DNA of 64,000 nucleotides from assembly GCF_004803755.1 (NCBI RefSeq), contig NZ_CP032311.1, positions 3,488,501 to 3,552,500 of the forward strand, read 5' to 3'. Within the stretch, counting starts at the first letter, position 1. Each line of letters starts with the position of its first letter. This stretch comes from Pseudomonas sp. DG56-2. Its GTDB lineage: Bacteria > Pseudomonadota > Gammaproteobacteria > Pseudomonadales > Pseudomonadaceae. This document shows positions 29,651 to 39,553 of the stretch, one piece after another. The translations under genes were made by a program, and so were the position numbers. The notes beneath the pieces were generated by a model, which worked only from the letters and a program-made list of their open reading frames with translations, did no database searches and was not told the origin of the DNA.

Positions 29651-29678
29651 TGTTGATAGCGGGGTAACCTTTACGACG

Positions 29679-29912
29679 TCAGCCTTTACTGTGCTCGGGT
29701 GAACTCGGCCCCGTGCCGGGTTTGATTCCGCGAGGGCCGAACAGCGCCCAGGCAATCAGCCCCAGAACGGGGAAAATAACGATGCCTAGAAACCACAGGA
29801 CTTTAACGCCATCTGACTTATCACTACGGAAAACGCTGATGATCGCCCACAGATCGACGAGCACGATGATTGCTGCAACGAATATCCAGAAATAGATAAC
29901 GACATCTGCCAT
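29679..29912 (-). CDS. PLDc_N-domain two-helix membrane protein
   Basis: 77 residues from ATG 29912, with GGGAGAAG 5 bp upstream. Two membrane helices (VVIYFWIFVAAIIVLVDLWA and VLWFLGIVIFPVLGLIAWALF) with the conserved FGPRGIK end define the phospholipase-D nuclease N-terminal (cardiolipin synthase N-terminal) domain, here without any catalytic domain. It is 53 bp downstream of the giant ATPase gene and is probably the last gene of its operon. Confidence 0.82.
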   Translation of the reverse strand: MADVVIYFWIFVAAIIVLVDLWAIISVFRSDKSDGVKVLWFLGIVIFPVLGLIAWALFGPRGIKPGTGPSSPEHSKG

Positions 29913-29965
29913 GGCTGCTTCTCCCTGGGATTGATATAGGGTTGGCAGCGCGTTATCCGAGGCGT

Positions 29966-32900
29966 TCAAATTTTCGACTTTTGTTTAACGGCCACCAAAC
30001 CACGTACGCTCTCGACCAAGTCATTGAGCTGCGCAACCACCCGGCCACCCACGTCGCTGCCACTGCCAGCCATGGCCTTGTTGCGCATGAAGTCGCGCTT
30101 GATCTGTGCCCAGCGCTCAGCCTGCTCGGGGGTCTGGTTGCCGCGCAGTTCGGCAAGTTTAAGCAGGTTTTCCTCAGCACCCGTGGTGAGCAGTTGCGAT
30201 TCGCCCTGGTAGTGATCATCGATCAGTTGCGACAGCTCTGCGTCATTCATGGCTGAGCTGATTTTCTCCGCCATCTTGTTCATGTTGCGGTAACTGCCCT
30301 GCAGCTTGAACGCTGGCTCGCAGCGGTAGCTATCGGCCTGCGCAGCGCTGACGATGTACTGCTGATTGACCCGGCCGACCACGTTGCGCACCTGCATCAA
30401 GCGCTGCAGTGTGACGCTGATTTCGTTGATCTCGGCGGCACTGTAGGTGTGCGATAACTCGCTCGCTGAGAAGGGTTTACCCTCAGCCTTGTCCACTAAA
30501 CGGTAGACATCGGCCATGTCGCGAGTGGCCAGTGGTGCCAATACAGGATTGGAGGTCAGGGCGTTCTCGATATAGCTTAAGTCGAAGGCTTCCTGCACTC
30601 CGCCCAAGGTGTCCCCGAGATTGTAGATGTCGGCACGGTTGGCAAGCATGTCGGGAATTTTGAACACATCACCAGACTCGGTGTAAGGGTTGCCCGACAT
30701 CACCACGCAAAACTTTTTGCCGCGCATGTCGTAGGTCTTGGTCCTGCCTTTCCACACACCTTCGATACGCCGGGTTCCGTCACACAGCGAGATGAATTTC
30801 TGCAGGAACTCCGGGTGGGTGTGCTGGATGTCGTCGACGTAAAGCATCACGTTGTTGCCCATTTCCAGCGCCAGGTTGAGTTTTTCCAACTCCTGGCGCG
30901 ATGTGGCGTCGGGTGCCTGCGCCGGATCCACCGAACGCACCTCGTGTCCCAGCGCCGGGCCATTGATTTTCATGAATATCAGACCCAGGCGATGAGCAAC
31001 GTATTCCATCAGCGTGGTCTTGCCGTAGCCGGGCGGCGAGATAAGCATCAGCAGCCCCATAAGATCAGTGCGTTTGTTCTCGCCAGCGGTGCCCATCTGC
31101 TTGCTCAGGTTATCGCCGATAAAGCCTAGATACACATCATTGATCAGTTTGTTGCGAACGAACGACGACAACGGCCGCGGCTTGAACTCGGCCAGGCGGA
31201 GGGCCTGACGCTCGCGGTTGATCACTTCCTGGCGCAGCGCCTGATAGCGCTGCAGTTGCGGCACGAATTCGTTGCGGTGCTGTTGCAGGCGAACGAAGTA
31301 GTCATCGATAGCCAGCACCAGCGCACCGCCCTGCACACGCGGATGCTCACCGAGCAAACCGCCAACGCCCAAACGCAGATCGACCTCGGTGAAGCGACGC
31401 GGGAATTTATCGTCCAGCAGGCTGATGGCAACGGCTTCGGGAATATACTCGGCCAGCCCGGTGAGCGTCTCGTCCTTGGCGCAAAGACCCTCGAGCCAGG
31501 ACTGCACCAGCGCCCAGCGTTGCAGCGTGCGGCCACGCAAGTTGTCCAGCGCCTCGCGATAGTCGTCCCACATATGGTTGGCCTGCAGGCGCAGTTGCAG
31601 ACAGTCGAGCAATTGTCGGGCGTATTTGCTGAACGTGAACTCGATCGACTTGGCCGCCAGTTCCTCAACCAGGTAGGCCGCCGCAGCCTGGCGCTGTGCC
31701 AGGCCTATCGGCAGCGAATGCTGGCCAAGGAAGCTCAGCATCGCTGCACCGATTTCTTCCTGTAGCCGCAGCACGCCATCGCTGCTGGCAAACAGCTCGC
31801 GCAGCTGCAGGCTGCTGCGGGCACGTTCGGGCCACAGCTCGGCCTCGATGCCCTCGCCACAGCGGTTCCAGAACAACGCGGCAAAGCCTCTCGCCGCGGG
31901 TGTGTATCGCAGCAGGCCGGCGCTCTCGCGCAGCGCCAGCAGTTGGGTAAGAATCAGCGCCGCGTCGTGGTCGTGGATGCCTTTCTCGTAGGCATCCTTG
32001 TAACGCGGCGCGGCGAAATCACGGATCAACCGGGTCAGGGCATCCGGCTGCGCCAAATGCGTCTTGAGCAGATCGAGACTAAGTCCTTCGCGCCCACCAA
32101 GGGCAGCGTCCAGAGCCAGCCCTGCCAGATACTCGGCGCGGTACAGCGACGGCGACTCCGACTCCAGCGACACTTGCCAGTAGTCACGCAAGCTTTCCAT
32201 GGCTTCATCGCGCAGCGGTTCGAGGAAGTCGGTTCCGGTCAGGTGCAGGTACAGTCCATCGGCGCGCGGCAGCAACGTCAGGTCGAGCTCTTGGGTATTG
32301 ACGCTGAAGCGGTGGCGCGGGCCCAGCTTGATGACATTGCCGCCCTCTTCGAACAACTCGCTCTTGTCGCGCAGGGACCGCACCGCCTGATCGCGGGCAG
32401 CCTTCAGACGCGCTTCGACGTCGTCGGCCTTGACGCTGTCCTTGAGCTCGCGCAGGCGCTCAGCCATCTCGCGCAACTTCAGGATAAGCGGGTCGGCGGC
32501 AAAGAAGGCGTTCAATGATTGCATCTCGGGGAGGCGCGCGGTGCGCCGGCCCAGGCTGTCGAGAATACGCAGGGCAGCGTCGAGCACCCCTTGGGCGCGA
32601 CGCTGGCGCTCGTCAAGCAGCCTCTGCTTGTGCGTCTCAAAGGTTTCCAGCAATTCTTCGCGCTTACTGAGTATATCGCCGAGAAACTGTTCCTCATCAC
32701 CGAACTGACTTTCCAGCTCTTCCAATTGCACCAGCAGGCGCGACAATTGTTCGTCGCAGCGCTCCGGATCCGACGCCTGTGCCAGCGCGTTGGTGATGCC
32801 TTGGCCGAACAGCTTGAACTGGGCGCCGAACTGCGCGACCGTCTCGGCCGAACCCAAGCCCTTGCGCCGTTGCTCGGCGCGTGCCTTGGCTTGGTTGAGG

Positions 32901-34924
32901 CGTGCGTAAACCTCGGAAATCGATTCGACGATGTGGGTGCGCTGGGTGGCGTCATCGATCTTCAGCGACGCCATCAGACTGGACAGCATATCCAGGTTTG
33001 CGGCGATGTCCTGCATCTGAGCCAACGGCTCGTTCAGTTCGGTAACGGTCTCAGCCTTCTGGGCCCAAGCATCCAATTCTGCCAGGCGCAGCAGGTAAGG
33101 CTGCAGCGCCACTTCGCTGGCCAGAAAGGCCGAGGTGGCGCTGGCCACACGCTCCTGTGCCTGGAGCAAATCGGCTTCCATGGCATCAATGCTTGCGACG
33201 TCGATATAGCGATAATCGCGGATGGTCAGCAATTGACCGCGCTGTGAGGTAATGGCATTGAGCGCGTCGACGAAATGCTGCACCTCATCCCAGCTGTCGG
33301 GCAGCAAGCCGGACAGCAGATTTTTCTGTCGCGACTGCGCCTCGGCCATGGCCCGAGTGGACTGTTGGCGAATGCTTTCGACCTTTTCGAACTCGTCGAG
33401 CACTCGCTCGGAGGTCGCAGCCACCTCACGCAGCAGCGGCGCCAACTCGGCGCACTGGGTGTCGCCCAACCAATGATAGATATCGAACAGGCGCCGGGTG
33501 TTCTGGCACAGCTGGGTGTAGCGCGCCACTGACACATCGCGGCTGTCGATCTCGCGACTGAGATTGAGTAGGTCGGACACGCCGCGCACCAGCTCAGCAT
33601 TGCCGATACGCCCGAAGAAACCGCTGCGCGCCGGCTGGCGGTCAGCATACTCCTCGCTTTCGAACGGGGTCTGCCAGATCTGCATCGGGTGGATGCGGGT
33701 CGGCTCGCTGCCCTCGGCGCTAAAGATCACCATGCGCCCGTCTTCCAGGCGTGCGTAGCCATGGCCGAAGATAGGATGGTGCAACTGGCGGTTGATCTTG
33801 TTGTAGGTGAACAGCGCCGAACGACCTTCCTCCGGGTGGTAGAAGATGTACTGCACGTCTTCCCCGTTAGGCGAGCTTACCGAACGCTTGAAGCGCATGC
33901 CGTCCATGGGCTGTTCAAAGGTCTTGTATTCGCCGCTCTGCAGGTAGTAACCGCCGGGAAAGATGATGCCGTGATCTTCCGGCAACTGCACGCAGGCAAG
34001 ACCGATGGCGTCGATGCGCTCGACCTGGCGGCTCAGGCTGTTGAATACCAGGTAGCGCCACTGCTCCTCGCGGTACGGCAACACCTTGAGCAGAATCAGG
34101 CTGCCAAGACGGACATACTCGATTTGCGCATCGTCCAGCGACTGGGTCTTGTCCACCACCGCTTCGCGGTAGATACCCTGGCCGTCCTCGGTGTTGTTCT
34201 CGACTTTGATGGTCAGGTCGCCGCCGAGGGTTTCGACGAACACCGTGTCGAGAATGTTCATATGCGGATGGCGCCCCATGACAACCCCCTCGCGGGAAGT
34301 CTTCTGCCATTCGAAATCAAACGGCGCCGGCAGCGCGATATCACGCTCACCGCGGTTGTCGATGTAACGGAGGTTGTTGCCGTCACTGGAGATCGACCAG
34401 CGGAACACACGGATGTCGCTGATCCGCTCACCGATCTGGAAACTAGCCAACAACCTGCCGTCACGGATGGCCAGTTGCAGCAAGCGCGTGTTCTTGTAAT
34501 AGGTATACAGTTCATTGAAGTCGGCGACGAAACTGGTTTGGGCGAGGAAGCTGCCCTCCAGCGGCACCGGTTGAGCTTCATAGCCTTCTTCAGCTGCCAC
34601 CAGACGGTAGAGGGAGAACACGTCGGCGACATTGGTTTCGCGTTTTAAACCGATGAACACGTTGTAGCCGAACAACAGGCACTCCCCAACCTGGACGATG
34701 TCGCGGGCGATGCAATTGTTTTCGGTACGGATGCGCACCCTGCCAATGGCGTTCATCTGAGTATTGCCGAACTCAGCCAGACGCTGGCCATTAAGGGCCT
34801 CGGTCAATTGCTGCAGGCGCTGACCATGTTGGCGAAGCCGTTTATGCAGAACCTCGTAGGCACCGCCCTCGGCGACTGCTTTGTCCACTACGTTTTCCAG
34901 CGATGTGTTATGAGCGTCCGACAT
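29966..34924 (-). CDS. Giant DUF3686-type AAA ATPase (annotated in databases as DNA repair ATPase)
   Basis: 1652 residues. N-terminal beta-rich part (DUF3686 region; for example NNCIARDIVQVGECLLFGYN), a long central coiled coil (about residues 520-900, LAQMQDIAANLDMLSSLMASL), and a C-terminal AAA module with Walker A SPPGYGKTTLMEYVAHRLGL and Walker B VMLYVDDIQH; a sensor region CVVMSGNPYTESGDVF follows. The family name implies DNA repair, but the neighbours (flotillin, PspA, YqiJ) point to a membrane-associated remodeller (inference). Start ATG 34924 is chosen over an upstream codon lacking context; its ribosome site is weak. Confidence 0.85.
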   Translation of the reverse strand: MSDAHNTSLENVVDKAVAEGGAYEVLHKRLRQHGQRLQQLTEALNGQRLAEFGNTQMNAIGRVRIRTENNCIARDIVQVGECLLFGYNVFIGLKRETNVADVFSLYRLVAAEEGYEAQPVPLEGSFLAQTSFVADFNELYTYYKNTRLLQLAIRDGRLLASFQIGERISDIRVFRWSISSDGNNLRYIDNRGERDIALPAPFDFEWQKTSREGVVMGRHPHMNILDTVFVETLGGDLTIKVENNTEDGQGIYREAVVDKTQSLDDAQIEYVRLGSLILLKVLPYREEQWRYLVFNSLSRQVERIDAIGLACVQLPEDHGIIFPGGYYLQSGEYKTFEQPMDGMRFKRSVSSPNGEDVQYIFYHPEEGRSALFTYNKINRQLHHPIFGHGYARLEDGRMVIFSAEGSEPTRIHPMQIWQTPFESEEYADRQPARSGFFGRIGNAELVRGVSDLLNLSREIDSRDVSVARYTQLCQNTRRLFDIYHWLGDTQCAELAPLLREVAATSERVLDEFEKVESIRQQSTRAMAEAQSRQKNLLSGLLPDSWDEVQHFVDALNAITSQRGQLLTIRDYRYIDVASIDAMEADLLQAQERVASATSAFLASEVALQPYLLRLAELDAWAQKAETVTELNEPLAQMQDIAANLDMLSSLMASLKIDDATQRTHIVESISEVYARLNQAKARAEQRRKGLGSAETVAQFGAQFKLFGQGITNALAQASDPERCDEQLSRLLVQLEELESQFGDEEQFLGDILSKREELLETFETHKQRLLDERQRRAQGVLDAALRILDSLGRRTARLPEMQSLNAFFAADPLILKLREMAERLRELKDSVKADDVEARLKAARDQAVRSLRDKSELFEEGGNVIKLGPRHRFSVNTQELDLTLLPRADGLYLHLTGTDFLEPLRDEAMESLRDYWQVSLESESPSLYRAEYLAGLALDAALGGREGLSLDLLKTHLAQPDALTRLIRDFAAPRYKDAYEKGIHDHDAALILTQLLALRESAGLLRYTPAARGFAALFWNRCGEGIEAELWPERARSSLQLRELFASSDGVLRLQEEIGAAMLSFLGQHSLPIGLAQRQAAAAYLVEELAAKSIEFTFSKYARQLLDCLQLRLQANHMWDDYREALDNLRGRTLQRWALVQSWLEGLCAKDETLTGLAEYIPEAVAISLLDDKFPRRFTEVDLRLGVGGLLGEHPRVQGGALVLAIDDYFVRLQQHRNEFVPQLQRYQALRQEVINRERQALRLAEFKPRPLSSFVRNKLINDVYLGFIGDNLSKQMGTAGENKRTDLMGLLMLISPPGYGKTTLMEYVAHRLGLIFMKINGPALGHEVRSVDPAQAPDATSRQELEKLNLALEMGNNVMLYVDDIQHTHPEFLQKFISLCDGTRRIEGVWKGRTKTYDMRGKKFCVVMSGNPYTESGDVFKIPDMLANRADIYNLGDTLGGVQEAFDLSYIENALTSNPVLAPLATRDMADVYRLVDKAEGKPFSASELSHTYSAAEINEISVTLQRLMQVRNVVGRVNQQYIVSAAQADSYRCEPAFKLQGSYRNMNKMAEKISSAMNDAELSQLIDDHYQGESQLLTTGAEENLLKLAELRGNQTPEQAERWAQIKRDFMRNKAMAGSGSDVGGRVVAQLNDLVESVRGLVAVKQKSKI

Positions 34925-34964
34925 TCTGAATGTCCCAAGTCTGCGGTATTCATACAGTGAGAAA

Positions 34965-34982
34965 GCCCCTGCTAGCAGGGGC
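34965..34982 (-). terminator. Intra-operon hairpin, weak terminator or attenuator
   Basis: Perfect palindrome GCCCCTGCTAGCAGGGGC between flotillin and ATPase genes, followed on the minus strand by TTTCTC. The short T tract suggests partial termination, lowering ATPase relative to flotillin. Confidence 0.55.
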
Positions 34983-35029
34983 GATTCTTGCGGCTTGCTG
35001 GCGTTCAAAAAGAAAGCCGGCGACGCTGA

Positions 35030-37075
35030 TCAGCTTTCGCTTTCGGCTTTTTCCACAGCGGCCACAGACGCAGTACTCTTACCGCTCAACACGCGCGCGA
35101 GGATGTCTTGCATAACCGGGCTCTTGCCAACAACACCCTCGATAGCCTTACCCACTGACAGGGACTTGGCGAAGGAGTTGAAGAAGTCGCCCTCACCGCC
35201 AACGATTTCGATCTTCGCTTTCGACATCGCGGCAGCCAGCACTTGGGCCTGGTCTTTGGCGATATCCTTGTTGGCAGCAATCGTAGCAATGGCTTCGTCG
35301 AAGTCCTTCTCCAACTGCATGCGGAACTCTTCATGCTGGCGAGCGCTGTCGCTAAGCGAGTCGAGTGCACCGAACTTCTTGCCCAAGCCTTCAGCCTCGG
35401 CATTCAAACGGTCCAACAGGTTCGCCGCTTCGGCCGCGCCTTGTTCCTTGGTCGCCTTGGCCTTGGCCAGACCAAGTTGCTCTTCACCGCGGGCCTGAGC
35501 ACCCAGTTTTTCCTCAAGCACCTTGGCTTCAGCCAGACCGTCTTTCTCCTTGGCTGCTGCTTGTGCCTCGGTAACACGCGCCTGGGCCAAGCCCTTCTCC
35601 TGCTCACCTTTGGCATCGGCTATCAATTGTTCAGCGTGTACGCGAGCCTCGGCCATGCCCTCTTTCTCCATGGCAGCAGCGGTGACTTCACGCACACGCG
35701 CATCGGCCAGCCCAGGCGCGGCGCGTTCGGCTTCGATGCCTTCGGCCAGCTTCTTCTTGGCTTGCGCCTGTTTGGACGCTGATTCCAACTCGGCTTGAGC
35801 CAGTGTGTTGATTTCGACGGCCTTGTGCTTGGAGCGGGTTTCATCGGCTTCCGCTTGTTTAACCTGGCGCACGAGGTCTTGCTCTGCTTCAGCCTGGGCC
35901 TGCAGCACAACGACCTGTTTGTCTCGCTCTGCTTCGGAAACTACCCGCACCTCCTTGATGCGCTCCTCTTCCTGGGCCACAGTCTTTTCCACCGCAACGC
36001 GATCCCGGGTCACATTGGCGATTTCCTTGCGTTTCTCTTCGAGCGCTTTCTCGGCATCAATGCGTTGCAACTCCACTTCTCGCTGACGAGAAACAACTTC
36101 CAGATCCTTGGCGCGCGTCACCTTCTCAACTTCAATCACCACCGCTCGCTCACGGTTCTGCTGAGCAACCTCCACTTCCCGCTGATGATTCTCGGCACTG
36201 ATGTCCAACGCCTGCTGGGTATTGATTCGCGCCTGCTCGAACTTCAAGCGCTCTTCTTCCTTGACCTTGAGGGTTTCAGCTTCCTCGCGGGCGCGGATAG
36301 TTTCGACCTCCCGCTGTTGGCGGGCCTCTGCATCAGCCTGTTGGCGCTCCAGCGCCAAGGTCGCTTCACGGGTCTCGACGTTTTTCTTCTTGATCGCAAG
36401 CTCTTCATTGCGTTCGAATTCATTGGTGATGACGTTCTGAGCCGCGGTCAGTTCAGTGATCTTGCGGATACCCTCGGCGTCGAGAATGTTGCTCGGATCG
36501 AGCGAGCTCTTCGGCGTCTGCTCCAGGTAGTCGATTGCAACGTCCTCGAGAACGTAGCCGTTCAGGTCGTCACCGATCACTTCGAGGATACGATCACGGA
36601 AATTCTGGCGTTCCTCGAACAACTGGACAAAATCAAACTGCTTGCCGGCTGTTTTTAGCGCCTCGGAGAACTTGGCGTTGAACAGCTCGTTTACCGCTGC
36701 GCGGTCGGATGCGCGCTCAGCGCCAATGGCCTTGGCAACCTTGAGAACGTCAGTTGTCGTTTCGTTAACGCGCAGGTAGAACGCGACGGTAATGTCAGCA
36801 CGCAGGTTATCGCGGCAAATCAAACCATCCTTGCTTCGGCGATCAATTTCCAGAGTGATCAATGAGATCTTCATGAACTCTTTCTTGTAGATCACTGGAT
36901 AGACCAAGGCGCCGGTGAAGTGCACCTTGGGTATCGTAGACATGTCGTTGACGATCAGCGCCGTACCCTGCGGAACCTTGATATAGAACGCTTTGAACAG
37001 AACAAAGAAACCAAAAACCACAAGAAAAAATACGCCAACCCCGACCAGGAAAGGCATCACCATTGCTAGGTTCAC
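35030..37075 (-). CDS. Flotillin-like SPFH protein (YqiK family)
   Basis: 681 residues. An N-terminal membrane helix (MNLAMVMPFLVGVGVFFLVV) precedes an SPFH/band-7 domain (VPQGTALIVNDMSTIPKVHF, residues about 33-210), then a very long charged coiled coil with repeated AEAR/VREAE heptads to residue 600. YqiK-type flotillins form large ring-like scaffolds at the inner membrane. The gene lies 86 bp after yqiJ, the usual pairing. Two long alanine-rich repeats (KEKDGLAEAKVLEEKLGA and relatives) lie around 510-560. Confidence 0.92.
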   Translation of the reverse strand: MNLAMVMPFLVGVGVFFLVVFGFFVLFKAFYIKVPQGTALIVNDMSTIPKVHFTGALVYPVIYKKEFMKISLITLEIDRRSKDGLICRDNLRADITVAFYLRVNETTTDVLKVAKAIGAERASDRAAVNELFNAKFSEALKTAGKQFDFVQLFEERQNFRDRILEVIGDDLNGYVLEDVAIDYLEQTPKSSLDPSNILDAEGIRKITELTAAQNVITNEFERNEELAIKKKNVETREATLALERQQADAEARQQREVETIRAREEAETLKVKEEERLKFEQARINTQQALDISAENHQREVEVAQQNRERAVVIEVEKVTRAKDLEVVSRQREVELQRIDAEKALEEKRKEIANVTRDRVAVEKTVAQEEERIKEVRVVSEAERDKQVVVLQAQAEAEQDLVRQVKQAEADETRSKHKAVEINTLAQAELESASKQAQAKKKLAEGIEAERAAPGLADARVREVTAAAMEKEGMAEARVHAEQLIADAKGEQEKGLAQARVTEAQAAAKEKDGLAEAKVLEEKLGAQARGEEQLGLAKAKATKEQGAAEAANLLDRLNAEAEGLGKKFGALDSLSDSARQHEEFRMQLEKDFDEAIATIAANKDIAKDQAQVLAAAMSKAKIEIVGGEGDFFNSFAKSLSVGKAIEGVVGKSPVMQDILARVLSGKSTASVAAVEKAESES

Positions 37076-37161
37076 TAGAGACTATCTCCTTGAAAATTGC
37101 GGGTCAGAAAGCTGCCCTGCACCTTATTTTGTAGGTGTCACATATATTCGCCGCGCCTGGC

Positions 37162-37806
37162 TCACGGGCCGTTGAACTCTTCCAGGCAAACCACTCTGTA
37201 GGCGTGTTCGTTTTCCAGGTACTCAAGAATCACGACGTGGTCACCGCGTTTGAATCCTTGTGCCTCCTCTGCCCGTACTCTCAAAATCAAACCAGCGCCG
37301 CCGTCTTCCAAAATGGCTTCGCCAAACACCGGTGTAACCTTTCCACTTCGCACAACGGCGGTCTGCCCTAGAAGCGATTGGGTGTCGGTTGTTTCAAGCT
37401 TGCGAAACAAAGGCCGTAACGGACGTATGACCAGGCTTACCGGCGGCGCAGCTAACATCAGCGCAGCGGCCGCAAGAGCGACGCCAAGTGGATAGCGAAA
37501 AGCCCCGAGCGGAATGTGACGCAGCAGCAATAGCTCCACGAAATAACAGGCAGCCCATGCCACAAAAAACAGGAGTGTGAGCACCAACGTTACCGGCACC
37601 CCGTTCAGCCCAAGCTTCAGCAGCAAGCCTGCTAATCCTTCCGGTTGTAGCGAGCTTCCCTCCAGGCTTGAATCTGCCTCAATATCCAGCAGGTCGACCT
37701 CAAGAATTCCAAGGGCCGCGACAATCCAGTAGAGGATTGCAAAACACAGCAGGAAGCTGAGCACTACCACGGGAAAAGACAGCGAGGTTTTGAGGAATAG
37801 CTCCAT
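37162..37806 (-). CDS. YqiJ-like (NfeD-related) membrane protein with OB fold
   Basis: 214 residues from ATG 37806. Three to four membrane helices (SFPVVVLSFLLCFAILYWIV; LVLTLLFFVAWAACYFVELL; ALAAAALMLAAPPVSLVI) and a C-terminal OB-like domain (LLGQTAVVRSGKVTPVFGEA). YqiJ/NfeD proteins accompany flotillins and are thought to assist their assembly. The gene is between pspA and the flotillin gene. Confidence 0.85.
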   Translation of the reverse strand: MELFLKTSLSFPVVVLSFLLCFAILYWIVAALGILEVDLLDIEADSSLEGSSLQPEGLAGLLLKLGLNGVPVTLVLTLLFFVAWAACYFVELLLLRHIPLGAFRYPLGVALAAAALMLAAPPVSLVIRPLRPLFRKLETTDTQSLLGQTAVVRSGKVTPVFGEAILEDGGAGLILRVRAEEAQGFKRGDHVVILEYLENEHAYRVVCLEEFNGP

Positions 37807-37858
37807 CGTTACATCTCGGTCATCTGGAAATAGGCGGGGTAGCAACCCCGCCGCTGAT

Positions 37859-38657
37859 TTAGACGTTTGCCTTTTCTCTCAGGCGAGCCAACACACTGTT
37901 GGCGCTCGCTTCAGCTGGCGCGATGCCTGCACCGCGCAACTTGGCGTCCAACGCCTCATCAGACGATTCTTGCGCTGCCAATTCAGCATCGGCTTCCATT
38001 CGTGCCTTGCGTTCTGCCTGCTTCTGCTTGATACGCTCCAGCGATTCCACAGCTGTTTGCATCGTTGCCTGCGAGCCGCCAAAGCGCCGAGCAACTGTCA
38101 TCTGCGCCCTGTACACACTTTCCGTCGCTTTGACGGTGTCCACTTGTTGCTGCAAACGCTTCACGTGACCTTCGCCCTGAGCAACTGCCTTGCGCAGTTC
38201 AGATACGCTCTGCGATAGCTCACGCTCTTGCTTGCGGTCATCGGCCACGCTGATTTCAAGCGTGCTGATGACCTTCGCCCTGAGCAACTGCCTTGCGCAG
38301 TTCAGATACGCTCTGCGATAGCTCACGCTCTTGCTTGCGGTCATCGGCCACGCTGATTTCAAGCGTGCTGATTTTGTGCGCCACCTCGCCAGCCAGCGCT
38401 TCATTGCCTCCCTCAAGCGCTTTGATAACGTACGGCTCGTACTCCTCGATCTTTGCCACACTGCCTTTCAATCGCGCGTTGGCCAGCTTCTGTTTGGCCA
38501 GGACTTGGGCAAGCGCCTCCCTGGTCTTGCGAATGTCTTCATCACAGTCGCGGATTTCCTGATCAAGGATGCGAAGGGCCTGGTTATCAACCAGCGCCTC
38601 CCCCACTTCGTTGGCCCCGCCACGCAGGGCAGTCAGCAGCTTGCTCCAGACATTCAT
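37859..38657 (-). pseudogene. PspA/IM30-family gene disrupted by a tandem duplication
   Basis: Starts at ATG 38657 (GGAG 8 bp upstream) with MNVWSKLLTALRGGANEVGE, a PspA/YjfJ-like helical protein. An exact 103-bp duplication shifts the frame, and translation ends after 133 residues (stop at 38256). The remainder, starting again at the duplicated STLEISVADDRKQERELSQS and ending ANSVLARLREKANV, is intact in another frame. Removing one copy gives a normal 231-residue protein. PspA proteins bind and repair stressed inner membrane. The event looks recent because nothing else has decayed. Confidence 0.88.
38166..38371. repeat. 103-bp exact tandem direct duplication
   Basis: Positions 38166-38268 and 38269-38371 are identical. 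103 is not a multiple of three, so the insertion frameshifts the pspA-like gene. Deletion by slippage or recombination would restore the frame. An assembly artefact cannot be excluded from sequence alone. Confidence 0.95.
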
Positions 38658-38658
38658 C

Positions 38659-39108
38659 TCAGCTCTCCTGTTGGTGCTTGGGCTTAAGGAAGTCTTCGTA
38701 GGCTTGAGTTGCCTTGATGACGTTGCCCGCCAAGAGTTCGACTTCGAACACGACATCCGAGAGGTTTGCGGACGAACTCAAGGCGCCGAACATGATGTAA
38801 CCGTCCTGCCCATTCGGCATCTTCTCGAGGCCTATCGAAGACAGCGGGAACAGTTTGCGAGAGCGCAGCACCTCTTCGTTGAAGGCGGATGGTTCTTTTA
38901 CATCGCAAACAGGCCAAAGCAGCGCTTCGACGACGATCTGCTCACCCATGACAGCCAGGTATAACGGCAGATCACCATGGTCATGCATCGTTGCATGGAG
39001 ACTGGGATCGGACCCCTGGATAAGCTCCAGCGCAACGTGGTCAGCCTTGACCCACTCAGTTTCCGACAACGCTTCGTACAAAACCTGGGCAGTCCAAATT
39101 GGCTGCAT
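38659..39108 (-). CDS. DUF2170 (YjfI-like) protein
   Basis: 149 residues. ATG 39108 is chosen because GGAGGG lies 7 bp upstream; the ATG at 39114 is too near. The protein starts MQPIWTAQVLYEALSETEW and contains DGYIMFGALSSSANLSDVVF, typical of YjfI. The family is cytosolic and regularly precedes a PspA-like gene (yjfI-yjfJ in Escherichia coli). First gene of the six-gene operon; the pspA-like start follows after 1 bp. Its molecular role is unknown. Confidence 0.85.
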   Translation of the reverse strand: MQPIWTAQVLYEALSETEWVKADHVALELIQGSDPSLHATMHDHGDLPLYLAVMGEQIVVEALLWPVCDVKEPSAFNEEVLRSRKLFPLSSIGLEKMPNGQDGYIMFGALSSSANLSDVVFEVELLAGNVIKATQAYEDFLKPKHQQES

Positions 39109-39416
39109 GCTCATCCCTCCTTTTCTCCGCAAGAAAGCGAAATACGCGGCACTGGGCCGTGCAAACTAGATCGGAAAAAGACCCTAACAAGAGTCGAAAG
39201 CGATGGATGTAGGACGCTTCCTAAGCGATGTTAAGATGCGTCCCCAGCGAAAGACGGACGACATAATTAATGTATTAATTATGAGAATAAGCGTCGCACA
39301 GATGTTGGACTTGGCCGCCTTTTCGATAGGCTTTGTACAAGTTTTTTACATCTACACATCCAGGCCCAACAGACCGGATAAATTCCGAGCTGTATAATTT
39401 TTTGAGCATGCAAAGA

Positions 39417-39448
39417 AAAACCCCGCGATTGTTAATCTGCGGGGTTTT
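39417..39448 (-). terminator. Rho-independent terminator after the hybrid kinase gene
   Basis: AAAACCCCGC / GCGGGGTTTT stem with a 12-nt loop. On the minus strand it ends in TTTTTC, about 105 bp after the rocS-like stop. The rest of the 39109-39553 gap is AT-rich and should contain the promoter of the DUF2170-pspA operon; no gene is seen. Confidence 0.85.
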
Positions 39449-39553
39449 CGATGATGGCGACATACAGGACGCGATCTACTTTATCTAGAACGCATCACCA
39501 GGCGCGTTGTGCTGACAAGGAAAGCACGGAAAATTTAACCAGGACTGTGCAGT

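Noticed and set aside
33689..34648. Long open frame antisense to the giant ATPase
   Set aside because: Shadow frame in GC-rich DNA without recognisable domain or start signal.
35795..36658. Long open frame antisense to the flotillin gene
   Set aside because: Mirror of the coiled-coil repeats; composition reflects reverse reading of Glu/Ala codons.
39417..39448. Third att-like repeat (terminator similar to the two tRNA-Cys copies)
   Set aside because: Only the common GC-rich terminator stem is shared; there is no tRNA-derived sequence after it.
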